Shown: in pieces, positions 24,343 to 33,221 of the stretch
How positions within the stretch are numbered: the stretch's first letter is position 1
Layout: each line of letters begins with the position of its first letter
Source: Agromyces cerinus
GTDB taxonomy: Bacteria; Actinomycetota; Actinomycetes; Actinomycetales; Microbacteriaceae
Direction of reading: 5' to 3'
DNA: 64,000 bases
NCBI RefSeq assembly: GCF_016907835.1
Contig: NZ_JAFBCT010000001.1
Span: forward strand, 3,906,001 to 3,970,000
Translations under genes and position numbers: made by a program
The notes under the pieces: model-generated
What the model saw: the letters and a program-made list of their open reading frames with translations, nothing else
What the model was told of the DNA's origin: nothing
Database searches by the model: none

Positions 24343-25919
24343 CGGATGCCTCCAGGGAAGACGGCGGTGACGTAAGCGCCGGCATCGAGCAGATCGGCCG
24401 CGGCACGTCCGGTGAGCTCGAAGAGGGGCCCGGCGAACACCGTGAGGCAGACCGTCAGCATGACGAGCGCGCTCGTCGCGACGACCATGAGCACCGGCGT
24501 GGTGCGGGTCGCGGTGACCGTGGCGCCCTCTGGGGCCTCGAGCACCGAGCCGAGCAGCACCGACTCGTAGCCCTCGAGCTCGCGCCGGCCGCGCCAGAAC
24601 GCCATGTTCCAGAAGCGGGTGAGCGCGTAGAGCGTGATGAGCGAGGTGATGGCGCCGGCGGCGATCACGATCCAGACGAGCCAGGCGTTCGCGGGGTCGG
24701 CCGCGGCCTCCTCGCCGCCCGCGAGGAAGAGTCCGGTCTTGCCGAGGAAGCCCGAGAACGGCGGAATACCGCCGAGGTTCAGTGCGGGGATGAAGAACAG
24801 CACGCCGAGCAGCGGCGAGGCCTTCAGGAGTCCCGCGAGCCGGTTGATGGAGGTCGCACCGCCGAACCGTTCGATGAGACCGGTGGTGAGGAACAGCGTC
24901 GTCTGCACCGTGATGTGGTGCACGACGTAGTAGATCGTGGCCGTGTAGCCGAGCTGGGTGCCGAGCGCGATGCCGAAGATCATGTAGCCGATGTGGCTCA
25001 CGAGCGTGAACGAGAGCAATCGCTTGATGTCGGCCTGGGTGAGCGCGCCGAGGATGCCGATGAGCATGGTGAGCCCGCCGATCACCATGAGCAGCACCGT
25101 GACGTCGCTCTCGGTGAAGATCACCGTCTCGGTGCGGATGATCGCGTAGACGCCGACCTTCGTGAGCAAGCCGGCGAACACCGCGGTGACCGGCGCAGGC
25201 GCCGTCGGATAGGAGTCGGGCAGCCAGAACGACAGCGGGAAGACCGCCGCCTTGATGCCGAAGGCGATGAGCAGCAGCAGGTGCAGCATGAGCTGCACGT
25301 CGCCGGGCAGCTCGGCGAGGCGCACCGAGAGCTGTGCGATGTTGACGGTGCCGGTCGCCCCGTAGATGAGGGCGATGGCGCTCAGGAAGAAGAGCGACGA
25401 GACGAGGCTCACGATGATGTACGTGACGCCCGCGCGGATGCGCTCGCCCGTGCCGCCGAGCGTGAGCAGCACGTAGCTCGCCGACAGCAGGATCTCGAAG
25501 CCGACGTAGAGATTGAACAGGTCGCCCGCGATGAACGCGTTGAAGACGCCCGCCGAGAGGATCAGGTACGAGGGGTGGAAGATCGACACCGGCGTCTCGC
25601 GATGCTGGTCGGCGATGCCCTGCCCGACGGAGTACACGAGCACGACGAGCAGCATGATCGCCGAGATGACGAGCATGATCGCCGAGAGGCGGTCGACGAC
25701 GAGGGTGATGCCCCACGGGGCATCCCACCCGCCGACGTAGACGACGGCCGGGCCGTTCGCGTCGACCGAGACGAGCAGCACCGCGGCGATCACGGTGACC
25801 GCGGCGAGCACGCCGAGGCTCACGGCCATCTGGGCGCGGCGGTGGCGGCCGAGGATCAGCGCGGTGGCCGCCCCGAGCAGGGGCAGCAGCACGACGAGGG
25901 GCACGAGTACGGCGGTCAT
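24339..25919 (-). CDS. mnhD: Na+/H+ antiporter subunit D
   Basis: A 526-residue NuoN/NuoM-like polytopic membrane protein that forms one of the proton-translocating channels. About 14 hydrophobic helices are visible, with the family pattern AGVFNAFIAGDLFNLYVGFEILL (about 125-147), a conserved Lys in IAFGIKAAVFPLSFWLPDSYPTAPAPV, and GALTQADIKRLLSFTLVSHIGYM. Its ATG overlaps the mnhC stop and its stop overlaps mnhE, fitting a strictly coupled operon. Confidence 0.95.
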   Translation of the reverse strand: MTAVLVPLVVLLPLLGAATALILGRHRRAQMAVSLGVLAAVTVIAAVLLVSVDANGPAVVYVGGWDAPWGITLVVDRLSAIMLVISAIMLLVVLVYSVGQGIADQHRETPVSIFHPSYLILSAGVFNAFIAGDLFNLYVGFEILLSASYVLLTLGGTGERIRAGVTYIIVSLVSSLFFLSAIALIYGATGTVNIAQLSVRLAELPGDVQLMLHLLLLIAFGIKAAVFPLSFWLPDSYPTAPAPVTAVFAGLLTKVGVYAIIRTETVIFTESDVTVLLMVIGGLTMLIGILGALTQADIKRLLSFTLVSHIGYMIFGIALGTQLGYTATIYYVVHHITVQTTLFLTTGLIERFGGATSINRLAGLLKASPLLGVLFFIPALNLGGIPPFSGFLGKTGLFLAGGEEAAADPANAWLVWIVIAAGAITSLITLYALTRFWNMAFWRGRRELEGYESVLLGSVLEAPEGATVTATRTTPVLMVVATSALVMLTVCLTVFAGPLFELTGRAAADLLDAGAYVTAVFPGGIR

Positions 25920-26434
25920 GGCTTGGCCTCCTCATCGTCTCGGTCGCGAGCGGATGCCTCGAGCTCGAGGGCGTCGTCGAGGTCTTCGTCGGGCTCCTCG
26001 TCACTCGCGTCGATGAGGTCTTGAATGGCCTGGTCGTCGGCCGCCGAGCTGCGGATGAGGTCGGCCGCCTCCTCGGCGTCTTCGGCGATGTCGGCCTCGT
26101 CGTCGACGAGGTCGCCCTTCGCACCGAGCTGCGCGAGCCACCACGAGCGGTAGATCAGGGCGAGCATGAACGCCGTGATGCCGAGGTTGATGACGATCGC
26201 CGTGAGCACGAAGGCCTGGGGGAGCGGGTCGGAGATGGTCTCGGGGTCGACGCCCTCGCCCAGGATCGGTGCGAGGCCCGGCGCCCCGCTCATGAGGTAG
26301 ATCAGGATGTTGACGGCGTTGCCGACGAGCAGGAACCCGATGAGCACGCGGGTGAGGCTGCGCTCGAGCATGATCGAGACGCCCGCGCCGAAGAGCACTG
26401 CCATGAGCACCACGAGGGTCAGTGAGGCGGTCAT
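25916..26434 (-). CDS. mnhC: Na+/H+ antiporter subunit C with long acidic tail
   Basis: A NuoK-like subunit with three helices in the first 110 or so residues (GAGVSIMLERSLTRVLIGFLLVGNAVN and DPLPQAFVLTAIVINLGITAFMLAL are diagnostic). The total of 172 residues exceeds the usual 110-130. The extra C-terminal part (about 115-172) is strikingly acidic, with repeated Asp/Glu runs such as SDEEPDEDLDDALE, and is probably cytoplasmic and disordered. Start and stop codons overlap the neighbouring antiporter genes. Confidence 0.93.
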   Translation of the reverse strand: MTASLTLVVLMAVLFGAGVSIMLERSLTRVLIGFLLVGNAVNILIYLMSGAPGLAPILGEGVDPETISDPLPQAFVLTAIVINLGITAFMLALIYRSWWLAQLGAKGDLVDDEADIAEDAEEAADLIRSSAADDQAIQDLIDASDEEPDEDLDDALELEASARDRDDEEAKP

Positions 26435-29400
26435 CGGCTTGCCCCTTCGCGGTTCGGCAGGCGGGCATCGCCGCTGTACTCGGCGCCGTCGGCGTGCTCG
26501 ACGCCCTCACGGTGCTCGGCAGTACCCTCGCCGTCGCCCGTCGTGAAGTCGCCGTCGCCGTCGTCGGCCGTCTGCCGCTCCTCCTGGCGGTCGACCTCGC
26601 CGCCGAGGGAGCGCAGGATGTCGAGCACGAGGCCGACGACCACGAGGTAGACGCCGATGTCGAAGAGCGTCGAGGTGCCGATCGAGATCGTGCCGAGCAG
26701 CGGCACCTCGGTCTCGAACCACGCGGACTCGAAGACCGGGCCGCCGAAGAGCAGCGAACCGGCGGCGGTGCCCGCAGCGAGCAGCAGGCCGGTGCCGAGC
26801 AGGCGCCCCGCGTCGACCGGCGCGGCCTCGCCGAGTTCGTAGCGGCCGCCGGCGAGGTAACGCGCGACGAGGGCGAGGCCCGCGAGCAGGCCGCCGGCGA
26901 AGCCGCCGCCCGGGGCGTTGTGCCCGACGAAGAGGAGGAACACCGACACGATGATCGCGGGGTGGAAGAGCAGGCGCACGAGCACCTCGATGAGGATCGA
27001 GCGGTTGCGCGGCGAGATCGTGCGGCCCGCCAGGAGCCACGTCTGCCGGGTCTCGGCGGCCTCGCCCGCGGCATCCGTCTCGCCCTCGGTGTCGGCGAGA
27101 CTCGTGCGGGGCGCGCGGATCGACCACGCGGGCTCGGGCACCGGCCGCAGCCGGTCGCGGCGGTTCACGAGCCCCTCGACATGGTCGAGACGAGGGGCGC
27201 CGCCCGTGCGGCCCGACACGAAGATGAGGCTCGCGACGCCGGTGGCGACCGCGACGAGCACCGAGATCTCGCCGAGGGTGTCCCACGCGCGGATGTCGAC
27301 GAGCATGACGTTCACGATGTTCTTGCCGTGCGCCTCGAGCGCGAGGGCGGGCAGGCCCTCGGCGATCGTCGGTTCGATGCGGGCGCCGAGGGCGACGAGG
27401 CCGAGCACGCCCATGACGATGCCGGCGAGGGCGCCGATGATGCCGCGCGCGAGCTTGTGCACCGGCGGGTTGCGCTGGGCGATCTGCTTGGGCAGGCGCC
27501 GCAGCACGAGCACGAAGACGACGAGCACGATGGTCTCGACGAGCGCCTGCGTGAGGGCGAGGTCGGGGGCGCCCGACATTCCGAAGAGCAGCACGAGCCC
27601 GTAGCCCGTGACGCTCACGAGCAGCACCGCCGTCATGCGCTGGCGCACCGTGGCCGCGGCGATCGCGGCGACCGCCATGACGAAGGCGAGGAACGGCTGC
27701 GCGGGGTAGTCCCAGAGCCGGATCTCGCTCGGCCACGAGGTGTTCAGGATCGACAGCGTGCCGAGGCCGCCGATGAAGACCGCGACGATGATCGCGAGGT
27801 AACCGGGCAGGCCCCGCGACTGGATGGTCGTCGTGACCGTCGCCGCGAGCCGGTCGACGACCGACACGATGCCGAGGTAGCCGCGGGCCGAGTCGAGCAC
27901 CGGCGCCACGGCGGCCTGCAGGCGCGCGACCCGCTGGCGGCCCCACACGAGCAGTGCACCGAGGGCGAAGACGACGGCCGAGATCGCGAGGGCGGGCTCG
28001 AGGCCGTGCCAGAGGGCCAGGTGGTAGTCGTGGCCGCCGGGCAGTTCGTCGGCGTAGGCCGCGAGCAGCGGCTCGATGAACGGGATCGCGAACGCCGCGA
28101 CGACGCTGGCTGCGGCGAGGAGGCCGGGCGCCACCGCGATCGCGGGGCTCGGAGCGTGCAGCGGGCAGTCCGCGACATCCTTCTTGGAGTAGAAGGCGCC
28201 CCAGACGAAGCGCACCGAGTAGGCGACCGTCAGCACCGAGCCGGCGAAGGCCGCGATGAGGGAGATCCACGCCCACCCGTCGCCCGCGGCGACCGCCTCG
28301 AGGAAGGCGGAGAACACCGCCTCCTTCGCGACGAAGCCGAGCAGCGGCGGCACGCCCGCCATCGATGCGGCGGCGACGATTCCGATCGTCGCGATCACGG
28401 GCATGCGCCGGCCGACGCCCGAGAGCTTGCGCCAGTCGCGAGTGCCCGCGGCGTGGTCGACGACGCCGACGACGAGGAAGAGCGTCGCCTTGAAGAGGGC
28501 GTGGGCGAGCAGCAGGGCGACGCCTGCGAGTGCTGCGTCGCGGGTGCCGAAGCCCGTGACCATGACGAGGAAGCCGAGCTGGCTCACGGTGCCGTAGGCG
28601 AGCAGGAGCTTCAGGTCGTACTGACGCAGCGCTCGCCAGCCGCCGACGAGCATCGTGAGCGCGCCGAGTCCGATGACGATCGGATGCCACACATCGAGGT
28701 CGGCGTAGCCGGGGGCGAGGCGGGCGACGAGGTAGACGCCCGCCTTCACCATCGCCGCGGCGTGCAGGTAGGCGCTCACCGGCGTGGGCGCGGCCATCGC
28801 CGCCGGCAGCCAGAAGTGGAACGGCACGAGGGCGCTCTTGGAGATCGCGCCGAGCAGCACGAGCGCGATCGCCCACTCGCCGGCCGTGCCGGTCACGGGG
28901 TGGGCGACGAGCTCGGAGAGCGAGGTGGTGCCGCCGTCGACGGCGAGGATGACGAGGCCGACGAGCATCGCGAGCCCGCCGAACGTCGTCACGGTCAGTG
29001 CCTGCAGCGCGGCACCGCGGCTCTCCTTCCGGCCCGTGTAGTGGCCGATCAGGAGGTACGAGAGCACGCTCGTCGCCTCCCAGAACGTGAACAGGATGAA
29101 CACGTCGTCGGCCGTGACGAGGCCGAACATGACGCCGGCGAAGGCGAGGAGCAACGCCGCGAACCGGCCGAGCGCGGGCTCGTCGTCGGCGAAGTAGTGC
29201 ATGCAGTAGAGCAGCACGAGGGCGCCGACGCCCGTGACGATGAGGGCGAGGAGCAGCGCGAGGGCGTCGAGCCGGAAGCTCAGCGCGATGTCGAGGGTGG
29301 GGATCCACGGCACGATCTCGACGACGGGGGTGCCGGCGAGCACCCCGGGCAGCCAGGTGAGCAGCAGCACGAAGACGGCGGCCGGCAGCAACGCGATGAC

Positions 29401-29484
29401 GGCGAACACCCGACGTCCGAGCCACTTCGTGAGGAGTGGCGTGACCAGGGCGAGCGCACCGAACAGGGCGAGGCTGAAGATCAT
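26431..29484 (-). CDS. mnhA: Na+/H+ antiporter subunit A (MnhA with fused MnhB-type region)
   Basis: The largest antiporter subunit, 1017 residues and about 20 membrane helices, and the first gene of the operon. The NuoL-like N-terminal part has TFWEATSVLSYLLIGHYTGRKESRGAALQAL (about 130-160), SKSALVPFHFWLPAAMAAPTPVSAYLHAAAMVKAG and the GTVSQLGF segment. The DUF4040-like middle (about 620-700) has SGAPDLALTQALVETIVLVVFVLVLRRLP. The C-terminal MnhB-like part (from about 830) has GGGFAGGLLAGLALV. The fused MnhB region explains why no separate mnhB is present. The tail is charged and runs into the mnhC start. Confidence 0.95.
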   Translation of the reverse strand: MIFSLALFGALALVTPLLTKWLGRRVFAVIALLPAAVFVLLLTWLPGVLAGTPVVEIVPWIPTLDIALSFRLDALALLLALIVTGVGALVLLYCMHYFADDEPALGRFAALLLAFAGVMFGLVTADDVFILFTFWEATSVLSYLLIGHYTGRKESRGAALQALTVTTFGGLAMLVGLVILAVDGGTTSLSELVAHPVTGTAGEWAIALVLLGAISKSALVPFHFWLPAAMAAPTPVSAYLHAAAMVKAGVYLVARLAPGYADLDVWHPIVIGLGALTMLVGGWRALRQYDLKLLLAYGTVSQLGFLVMVTGFGTRDAALAGVALLLAHALFKATLFLVVGVVDHAAGTRDWRKLSGVGRRMPVIATIGIVAAASMAGVPPLLGFVAKEAVFSAFLEAVAAGDGWAWISLIAAFAGSVLTVAYSVRFVWGAFYSKKDVADCPLHAPSPAIAVAPGLLAAASVVAAFAIPFIEPLLAAYADELPGGHDYHLALWHGLEPALAISAVVFALGALLVWGRQRVARLQAAVAPVLDSARGYLGIVSVVDRLAATVTTTIQSRGLPGYLAIIVAVFIGGLGTLSILNTSWPSEIRLWDYPAQPFLAFVMAVAAIAAATVRQRMTAVLLVSVTGYGLVLLFGMSGAPDLALTQALVETIVLVVFVLVLRRLPKQIAQRNPPVHKLARGIIGALAGIVMGVLGLVALGARIEPTIAEGLPALALEAHGKNIVNVMLVDIRAWDTLGEISVLVAVATGVASLIFVSGRTGGAPRLDHVEGLVNRRDRLRPVPEPAWSIRAPRTSLADTEGETDAAGEAAETRQTWLLAGRTISPRNRSILIEVLVRLLFHPAIIVSVFLLFVGHNAPGGGFAGGLLAGLALVARYLAGGRYELGEAAPVDAGRLLGTGLLLAAGTAAGSLLFGGPVFESAWFETEVPLLGTISIGTSTLFDIGVYLVVVGLVLDILRSLGGEVDRQEERQTADDGDGDFTTGDGEGTAEHREGVEHADGAEYSGDARLPNREGASR

Positions 29485-29547
29485 TCACCCTCCTCGCGCT
29501 CGCACCGTTCCGTCAGTCTATCTGCACGTCAACTGTCTTTAGTCGAT

Positions 29548-29576
29548 TTTACCGATCCTCGATAAAGCTTGGTAAA
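29548..29576. promoter_or_regulatory. AT-rich inverted repeat upstream of AAA ATPase gene
   Basis: TTTACC (29548-29553) is mirrored by GGTAAA (29571-29576), with GATAAAG between, inside the most AT-rich stretch of the neighbourhood. It lies 18 bases before the ATG at 29595, so it overlaps the expected promoter or leader and could be an operator. Confidence 0.45.
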
Positions 29577-29594
29577 GGCTCTAAGATCTCGTGC

Positions 29595-30806
29595 ATGGAC
29601 AGCATCAGCAACCCCTACACGCCGAACGCCGGTGCTGCCCCCGAGATCGTCGTCGGCAGAGACGACCAACTCGATTCCTTCCGGGTGCTGCTGCGGCGGC
29701 TCGAACGCGGGCGCACGGAACAGTCCATGATCATCACCGGACTCCGGGGCGTCGGCAAGACGGTGCTGCTCGGCCAATTCATGGACATCGCGAGCGCGGC
29801 GAAGTGGGAGGTCGTCGAGATCGAGGCGGCGAAGCACGACGACGCCCGGTTCCGGCAGTCGATGTTCTCGCAGTTGAAGGCCGCCCTCCTCCGGCTCTCT
29901 CCCCGAGCCCGATGGACCGAGCGAAGCCGGCGCGCCGCCGAAGTGCTGAGCGCGTTCGCGGTGTCCGTCGATCAGCAGGGCACGTTCAGCGTGTCCTGGG
30001 ACGTTCCGCCTGCCGAGGGGCTCGGCGACCACGGCGACCTGTCGATGGACCTGACCGACGTCTTCGTCGCACTCGGCGAAGCGGCCGCCGAGCAGGGGCG
30101 CGGCGTCGCGCTGCTCATCGACGAGGTGCAGTTCCTCGGGCGCTCGCAACTCGAAGCGCTGATCCAGGCGGTGCACAAGACGGTGCAGCGCAAGCTCCCG
30201 ATCACGTTCGTCGGCGCGGGTCTGCCGCAGATCGCCGAGCTCGCGGGCGACGCGAAGTCGTACGCCGAGCGCCTGTTCAAGTTTCCGCGGATCGGGTCGC
30301 TCTCGAGCGACGACGCTCGCAAGGCGCTCATCGAGCCCGCGCTCGTCGAGGGAGTCGTCTACGACGAGGACGCCGTCGATCTCGCCGTCGAGATCACACA
30401 GGGATACCCCTACTTCATCCAGGAGCTCGGCTACCAGGTGTGGGGCGTGGCATCCGACGATCGTGTGCATCGCGACGACGTCGAGATCGCGAGAGACGCC
30501 TACGAGGCGAAGCTCGACGGCTCGTTCTTCAGGGTGCGGCTCGATCGCGCCACGCCGCTGCAGACGGCCTACATGCGGGCGATGGCGGAGCTGGGTTCGG
30601 CGCCGCAGAAGGCCTCCGACGTCGCGCGGGTCATGGGGCGCGAGTCGACCCAGGTGGGTCCGACCCGTGCAGAGCTCATCGACATGGGCCTGCTCTACAC
30701 GCCCGAGCACGGCTACGCCGCCTTCACCGTGCCCGACTTCGACCGCTTCATGCTGCGCGCGGTGCCCGAGCTGACCGTGCCCGAGGTGCGCAAGCGCAAG
30801 GGCTGA
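29595..30806 (+). CDS. AAA/STAND-type ATPase with C-terminal winged helix
   Basis: A 403-residue soluble protein resembling Orc1/Cdc6-like or ATPase_2-type archaeal-like AAA proteins. Visible motifs are VVGRDDQLDSF (about 20-30), Walker A GLRGVGKTVLLGQF (about 49-62), Walker B GVALLIDEVQFLG (about 170-182), sensor 1 PITFVGAGLPQI (about 200-211) and an arginine-containing PYFIQELG helix. The last 80 or so residues (MAELGSAPQKASDVARVMGRESTQVGPTRAELIDMGLLY) form a winged helix-turn-helix, suggesting DNA contact. Its cellular role is not known. The gene stands alone, with an AT-rich inverted repeat directly upstream. Relatives occur singly in many actinobacteria. Confidence 0.85.
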   Translation: MDSISNPYTPNAGAAPEIVVGRDDQLDSFRVLLRRLERGRTEQSMIITGLRGVGKTVLLGQFMDIASAAKWEVVEIEAAKHDDARFRQSMFSQLKAALLRLSPRARWTERSRRAAEVLSAFAVSVDQQGTFSVSWDVPPAEGLGDHGDLSMDLTDVFVALGEAAAEQGRGVALLIDEVQFLGRSQLEALIQAVHKTVQRKLPITFVGAGLPQIAELAGDAKSYAERLFKFPRIGSLSSDDARKALIEPALVEGVVYDEDAVDLAVEITQGYPYFIQELGYQVWGVASDDRVHRDDVEIARDAYEAKLDGSFFRVRLDRATPLQTAYMRAMAELGSAPQKASDVARVMGRESTQVGPTRAELIDMGLLYTPEHGYAAFTVPDFDRFMLRAVPELTVPEVRKRKG

Positions 30807-30818
30807 CGATCGCACGGC

Positions 30819-31700
30819 TCATTCCGCGGGCGGCTCGATGGCCGCGGCGACGCCGAGCCGTTCCAGGCGGGCCGGATCGGCCAACACTCGGAGGCCGACG
30901 ATCCGCTCACCGTGAAGATCGAACGCCATGATCGACACGAGCCGTCCGTGCATGACGGCGGCGACCCCGGGCCGGCCGTCGATGAGAATCGGCGTCGAAT
31001 GCGCGGCGAGTCGCCCCGACAGCATTGCCTGCTCGGCGATCGCCCGGGCACCCTCCACGACCTGGCTCGTCTCGCCGTAGTCCGCATGCAGTACTGCGCC
31101 GTCGTCGAGCAGCGAGAGCAGCGCAGTGAGGTCGCCGGACTCCGCCGCGGCCAGCCATGACTCGACGATCCGCCGGCCGCGGGCGCGGTCAGGCCGGTGC
31201 GGTTCCTCGGCGCCGCGCACCCGTCGTCGTGCGCGGGAGCCGAGCTGGCGGGCCGCCGCGGGCGTGCGGTCGAGCACGATCGCGATCTCCTCGAACGACT
31301 GCCCGAACACGTCGTGCAGCACGAGTGCGATCCGCTCGGCTGGACTGAGTGTCTCGAGCACCACGAGGAGCGCGACGCTCACCCGCTCACCCTGCGCGGC
31401 GAATTCGGCGGGGTCGACGTCCACCGCGACGGGTTCGTCACGCCACGGTTGGACCTGCCACGAGTGCTCACGGCTCCGTCGCGGCGCCTTCAGCATGTCG
31501 AGACTCACTCGGGAGACGACGGTGGTGAGCCATGCCGACAGATTCTCGATGCGGCCGACGTCGACGCCCTCGAGCCGAAGCCATGTCTCCTGCACCGCGT
31601 CGTCGGCGTCGGCGGTCGAGCCCAGCAGCCGCGTCGCGATGGCACGCAGGCGCGGGCGCTCGGTTTCGAACCGGCGGGCGAGCATTCGTCGATCCGTCAT
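30819..31700 (-). CDS. ECF41-group RNA polymerase sigma factor with SnoaL-like C-terminal domain
   Basis: A 293-residue SigJ/ECF41-type sigma factor. Region 2 (about 10-75) has DADDAVQETWLRLEGVD; region 4 (about 115-165) has LSPAERIALVLHDVFGQSFEEIAIVLDRTPAAARQLGSRAR. The linker contains a WRDEP segment similar to the WLPEP motif of the group. The C-terminal extension (about 180-290) is SnoaL-like and in ECF41 factors both activates and restrains the sigma factor, replacing an anti-sigma partner. It diverges from an NmrA-like oxidoreductase gene, the classic ECF41 arrangement, and both promoters match the ECF41 consensus, so it is probably autoregulated. Confidence 0.93.
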   Translation of the reverse strand: MTDRRMLARRFETERPRLRAIATRLLGSTADADDAVQETWLRLEGVDVGRIENLSAWLTTVVSRVSLDMLKAPRRSREHSWQVQPWRDEPVAVDVDPAEFAAQGERVSVALLVVLETLSPAERIALVLHDVFGQSFEEIAIVLDRTPAAARQLGSRARRRVRGAEEPHRPDRARGRRIVESWLAAAESGDLTALLSLLDDGAVLHADYGETSQVVEGARAIAEQAMLSGRLAAHSTPILIDGRPGVAAVMHGRLVSIMAFDLHGERIVGLRVLADPARLERLGVAAAIEPPAE

Positions 31701-31726
31701 GTCACATCTCCTCGAGGTCGATCGTC
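31700..31726 (+). promoter_or_regulatory. ECF41-type promoter for the NmrA-like gene
   Basis: The -35 element TGTCACA (31700-31706), a 16-base spacer and the -10 element CGTC (31723-31726) match the published ECF41 consensus TGTCACA-N16-CGTC. It reads toward the start at 31778. Its -35 element touches the start codon of the sigma factor gene. Confidence 0.9.
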
Positions 31727-31734
31727 ATGGTTTC

Positions 31735-31761
31735 GACGAGGAGCTCTCCTCGAATGTGACA
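31735..31761 (-). promoter_or_regulatory. ECF41-type autoregulatory promoter for the sigma factor gene
   Basis: On the minus strand, TGTCACA (31761-31755), a 16-base spacer and CGTC (31738-31735) form a second perfect ECF41 promoter that reads toward the sigma factor start at 31700. Initiation would lie near 31729, giving a leader of about 28 bases. Confidence 0.9.
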
Positions 31762-31777
31762 CGAAGGGAACTTCACC

Positions 31778-32572
31778 ATGCATGCACCTCTGCTCGTGAC
31801 CGGCGGCACCGGCAACATCGGGGGCCGCGTCGTGCCGCTGCTCCGCGACGCCGGTCGAGACGTGCGGATCCTGTCGAGGCATCCGCGCGACGATGCACCT
31901 GGACTTCAGTATGTCGAAGGCGACACCGTCAGCGGACGCGGACTCGACGCAGCCCTCGCCGGCGTCGACGTCGTGCTCCACCTGGCGGGCGGTGCCAAGG
32001 GCGACGACCTCGCCGCGGCGCAGCTGTCGCGGGCCGCACGCGACGCGGGTGTGCGTCATCTCGTGCTGATCTCAGTGGTCGGAGCTGACCGAATGCCCAT
32101 CGGGTACTTCCGTGCGAAGGCCGAGGCAGAGGCCACGATCTCCGCCTCCGGCGTGCCGTGGACGATCCTGCGCGTCGCCCAGCTGCACGACTTCGTGCTT
32201 CCGGTGGTTCGTGGCATGGCGAAGCTGCCGTTCCTGCCGGTGCCGGGAGGGCTGCGTTTCGAGCCGGTGGATCGCGACGAGGTCGCCGCCCGCCTGGCCG
32301 AGCTCACGCTCGGCGATCCGGCGGGTCGGGTCGCGGATCTCGCCGGGCCCGAGGTGCTTGACGTCCCGGCGCTCGTGGCGGGCTACCGCGAAGTGCACGG
32401 CGCCGCACGCCGGGGCCGAGTGCCGATCCGGATGCCCGGTGCGGTCGGCCGAGCGTACCGCGCCGGCGACAATCTCGCCGCCGACGGGGCGCAACGCGGC
32501 GTGCGCAGTTGGCGCGAGTACCTCGCGGCGCTCGCCGCAGCGAACGACGGAGAGAAGGCCGGAGCGCGGTGA
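31778..32572 (+). CDS. NmrA-like NAD(P)-binding oxidoreductase/epimerase
   Basis: A 264-residue atypical short-chain dehydrogenase. The nucleotide-binding motif is VTGGTGNIGGRVV (about 7-19), followed by the NmrA pattern VVLHLAGGAKGDD and GVRHLVLISVVGADR (about 87-101). The substrate is unknown. ECF41 sigma factors usually neighbour a carboxymuconolactone decarboxylase, oxidoreductase or epimerase gene; this is the oxidoreductase/epimerase type. It has its own ECF41 promoter and a GAAGGGA ribosome site. It is convergent with the response regulator. Confidence 0.85.
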   Translation: MHAPLLVTGGTGNIGGRVVPLLRDAGRDVRILSRHPRDDAPGLQYVEGDTVSGRGLDAALAGVDVVLHLAGGAKGDDLAAAQLSRAARDAGVRHLVLISVVGADRMPIGYFRAKAEAEATISASGVPWTILRVAQLHDFVLPVVRGMAKLPFLPVPGGLRFEPVDRDEVAARLAELTLGDPAGRVADLAGPEVLDVPALVAGYREVHGAARRGRVPIRMPGAVGRAYRAGDNLAADGAQRGVRSWREYLAALAAANDGEKAGAR

Positions 32573-32594
32573 CCGATCGGAGCGCCGGTGCGGA

Positions 32595-33221
32595 TCAGCG
32601 GCGGATGATGCGCCGTTCCATCGCGGCGGCTACCGCGCCGGCCCGGGTGTCGACGCCGAGCTTCGTGTAGATGTGCGAGAGGTGCGACTTCACGGTCGCC
32701 TCCGAGACGAAGAGCTCCTTCGCCATCTCGCGATTGCCGAGGCCCTGTGCGAGCAGCTCGAGCACGGCGACCTCGCGTTCGGTGACGACGGGGCCGGGCG
32801 AGGCTGCGCGGCGCACGAGCGTGGCCGCGACCGAGGACGCGAGCACCGTCTCGCCTCGAGCGGTCGCCCGGATCCCGGCGAACAGCTCGGGCGCAGGGGC
32901 ATCCTTCAGCAGGTAACCGCTCGCCCCGGCATCGAGTGCGCGCAGGATGTCGGCCTCGGTGGCGTACGTCGTGAGCACGAGCACGCGCGGCGGGTCGTCG
33001 AGCGCTCGCAGTTCGGAGGTGACGGCGGCGCCGCCGGGGCCCTCGCCGAGGTCGAGGTCCATCAGCACGACGTCGGGTCGCGTCGCCGCGACGACCGACC
33101 GCGCCGTCGCGAGGTCGCGCGCCTCGCCGACGACCTCGAGGTCGTCGGTTCCCGAGATGAGCGCCGAGAGCCCGGCGCGAACGACGGGATGGTCGTCGAC
33201 GAGCACGACGCGCACGTTCAT
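32595..33221 (-). CDS. NarL/LuxR-type response regulator
   Basis: A 208-residue regulator. The receiver domain (about 1-120) has the DD pair VLVDDHPVVRAG and the phospho-acceptor Asp in VVLMDLDLGEG (about 54), the Thr in VLVLTTYA and the Lys in GYLLKDAP. The LuxR-type helix-turn-helix (about 140-205) has VTEREVAVLELLAQGLGNREMAKELFVSEATVKSHL. Its ATG overlaps the stop of the upstream kinase gene, so the two are translated as a pair. Targets are unknown; neighbouring secreted proteins are candidates only by proximity. Confidence 0.93.
   Translation of the reverse strand: MNVRVVLVDDHPVVRAGLSALISGTDDLEVVGEARDLATARSVVAATRPDVVLMDLDLGEGPGGAAVTSELRALDDPPRVLVLTTYATEADILRALDAGASGYLLKDAPAPELFAGIRATARGETVLASSVAATLVRRAASPGPVVTEREVAVLELLAQGLGNREMAKELFVSEATVKSHLSHIYTKLGVDTRAGAVAAAMERRIIRR

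Noticed and set aside
27171..27198. Palindrome GCCCCTCG...CGAGGGGC inside mnhA as another inserted repeat
   Set aside because: The encoded residues may be native to MnhA and there is no second copy in the window to prove a repeat family.
26422..29565. A 1047-residue plus-strand reading frame opposite mnhA
   Set aside because: Highly charged, Arg/Glu/Asp-rich low-complexity translation typical of the antisense frame of a GC-rich gene; mnhA has full family motifs.
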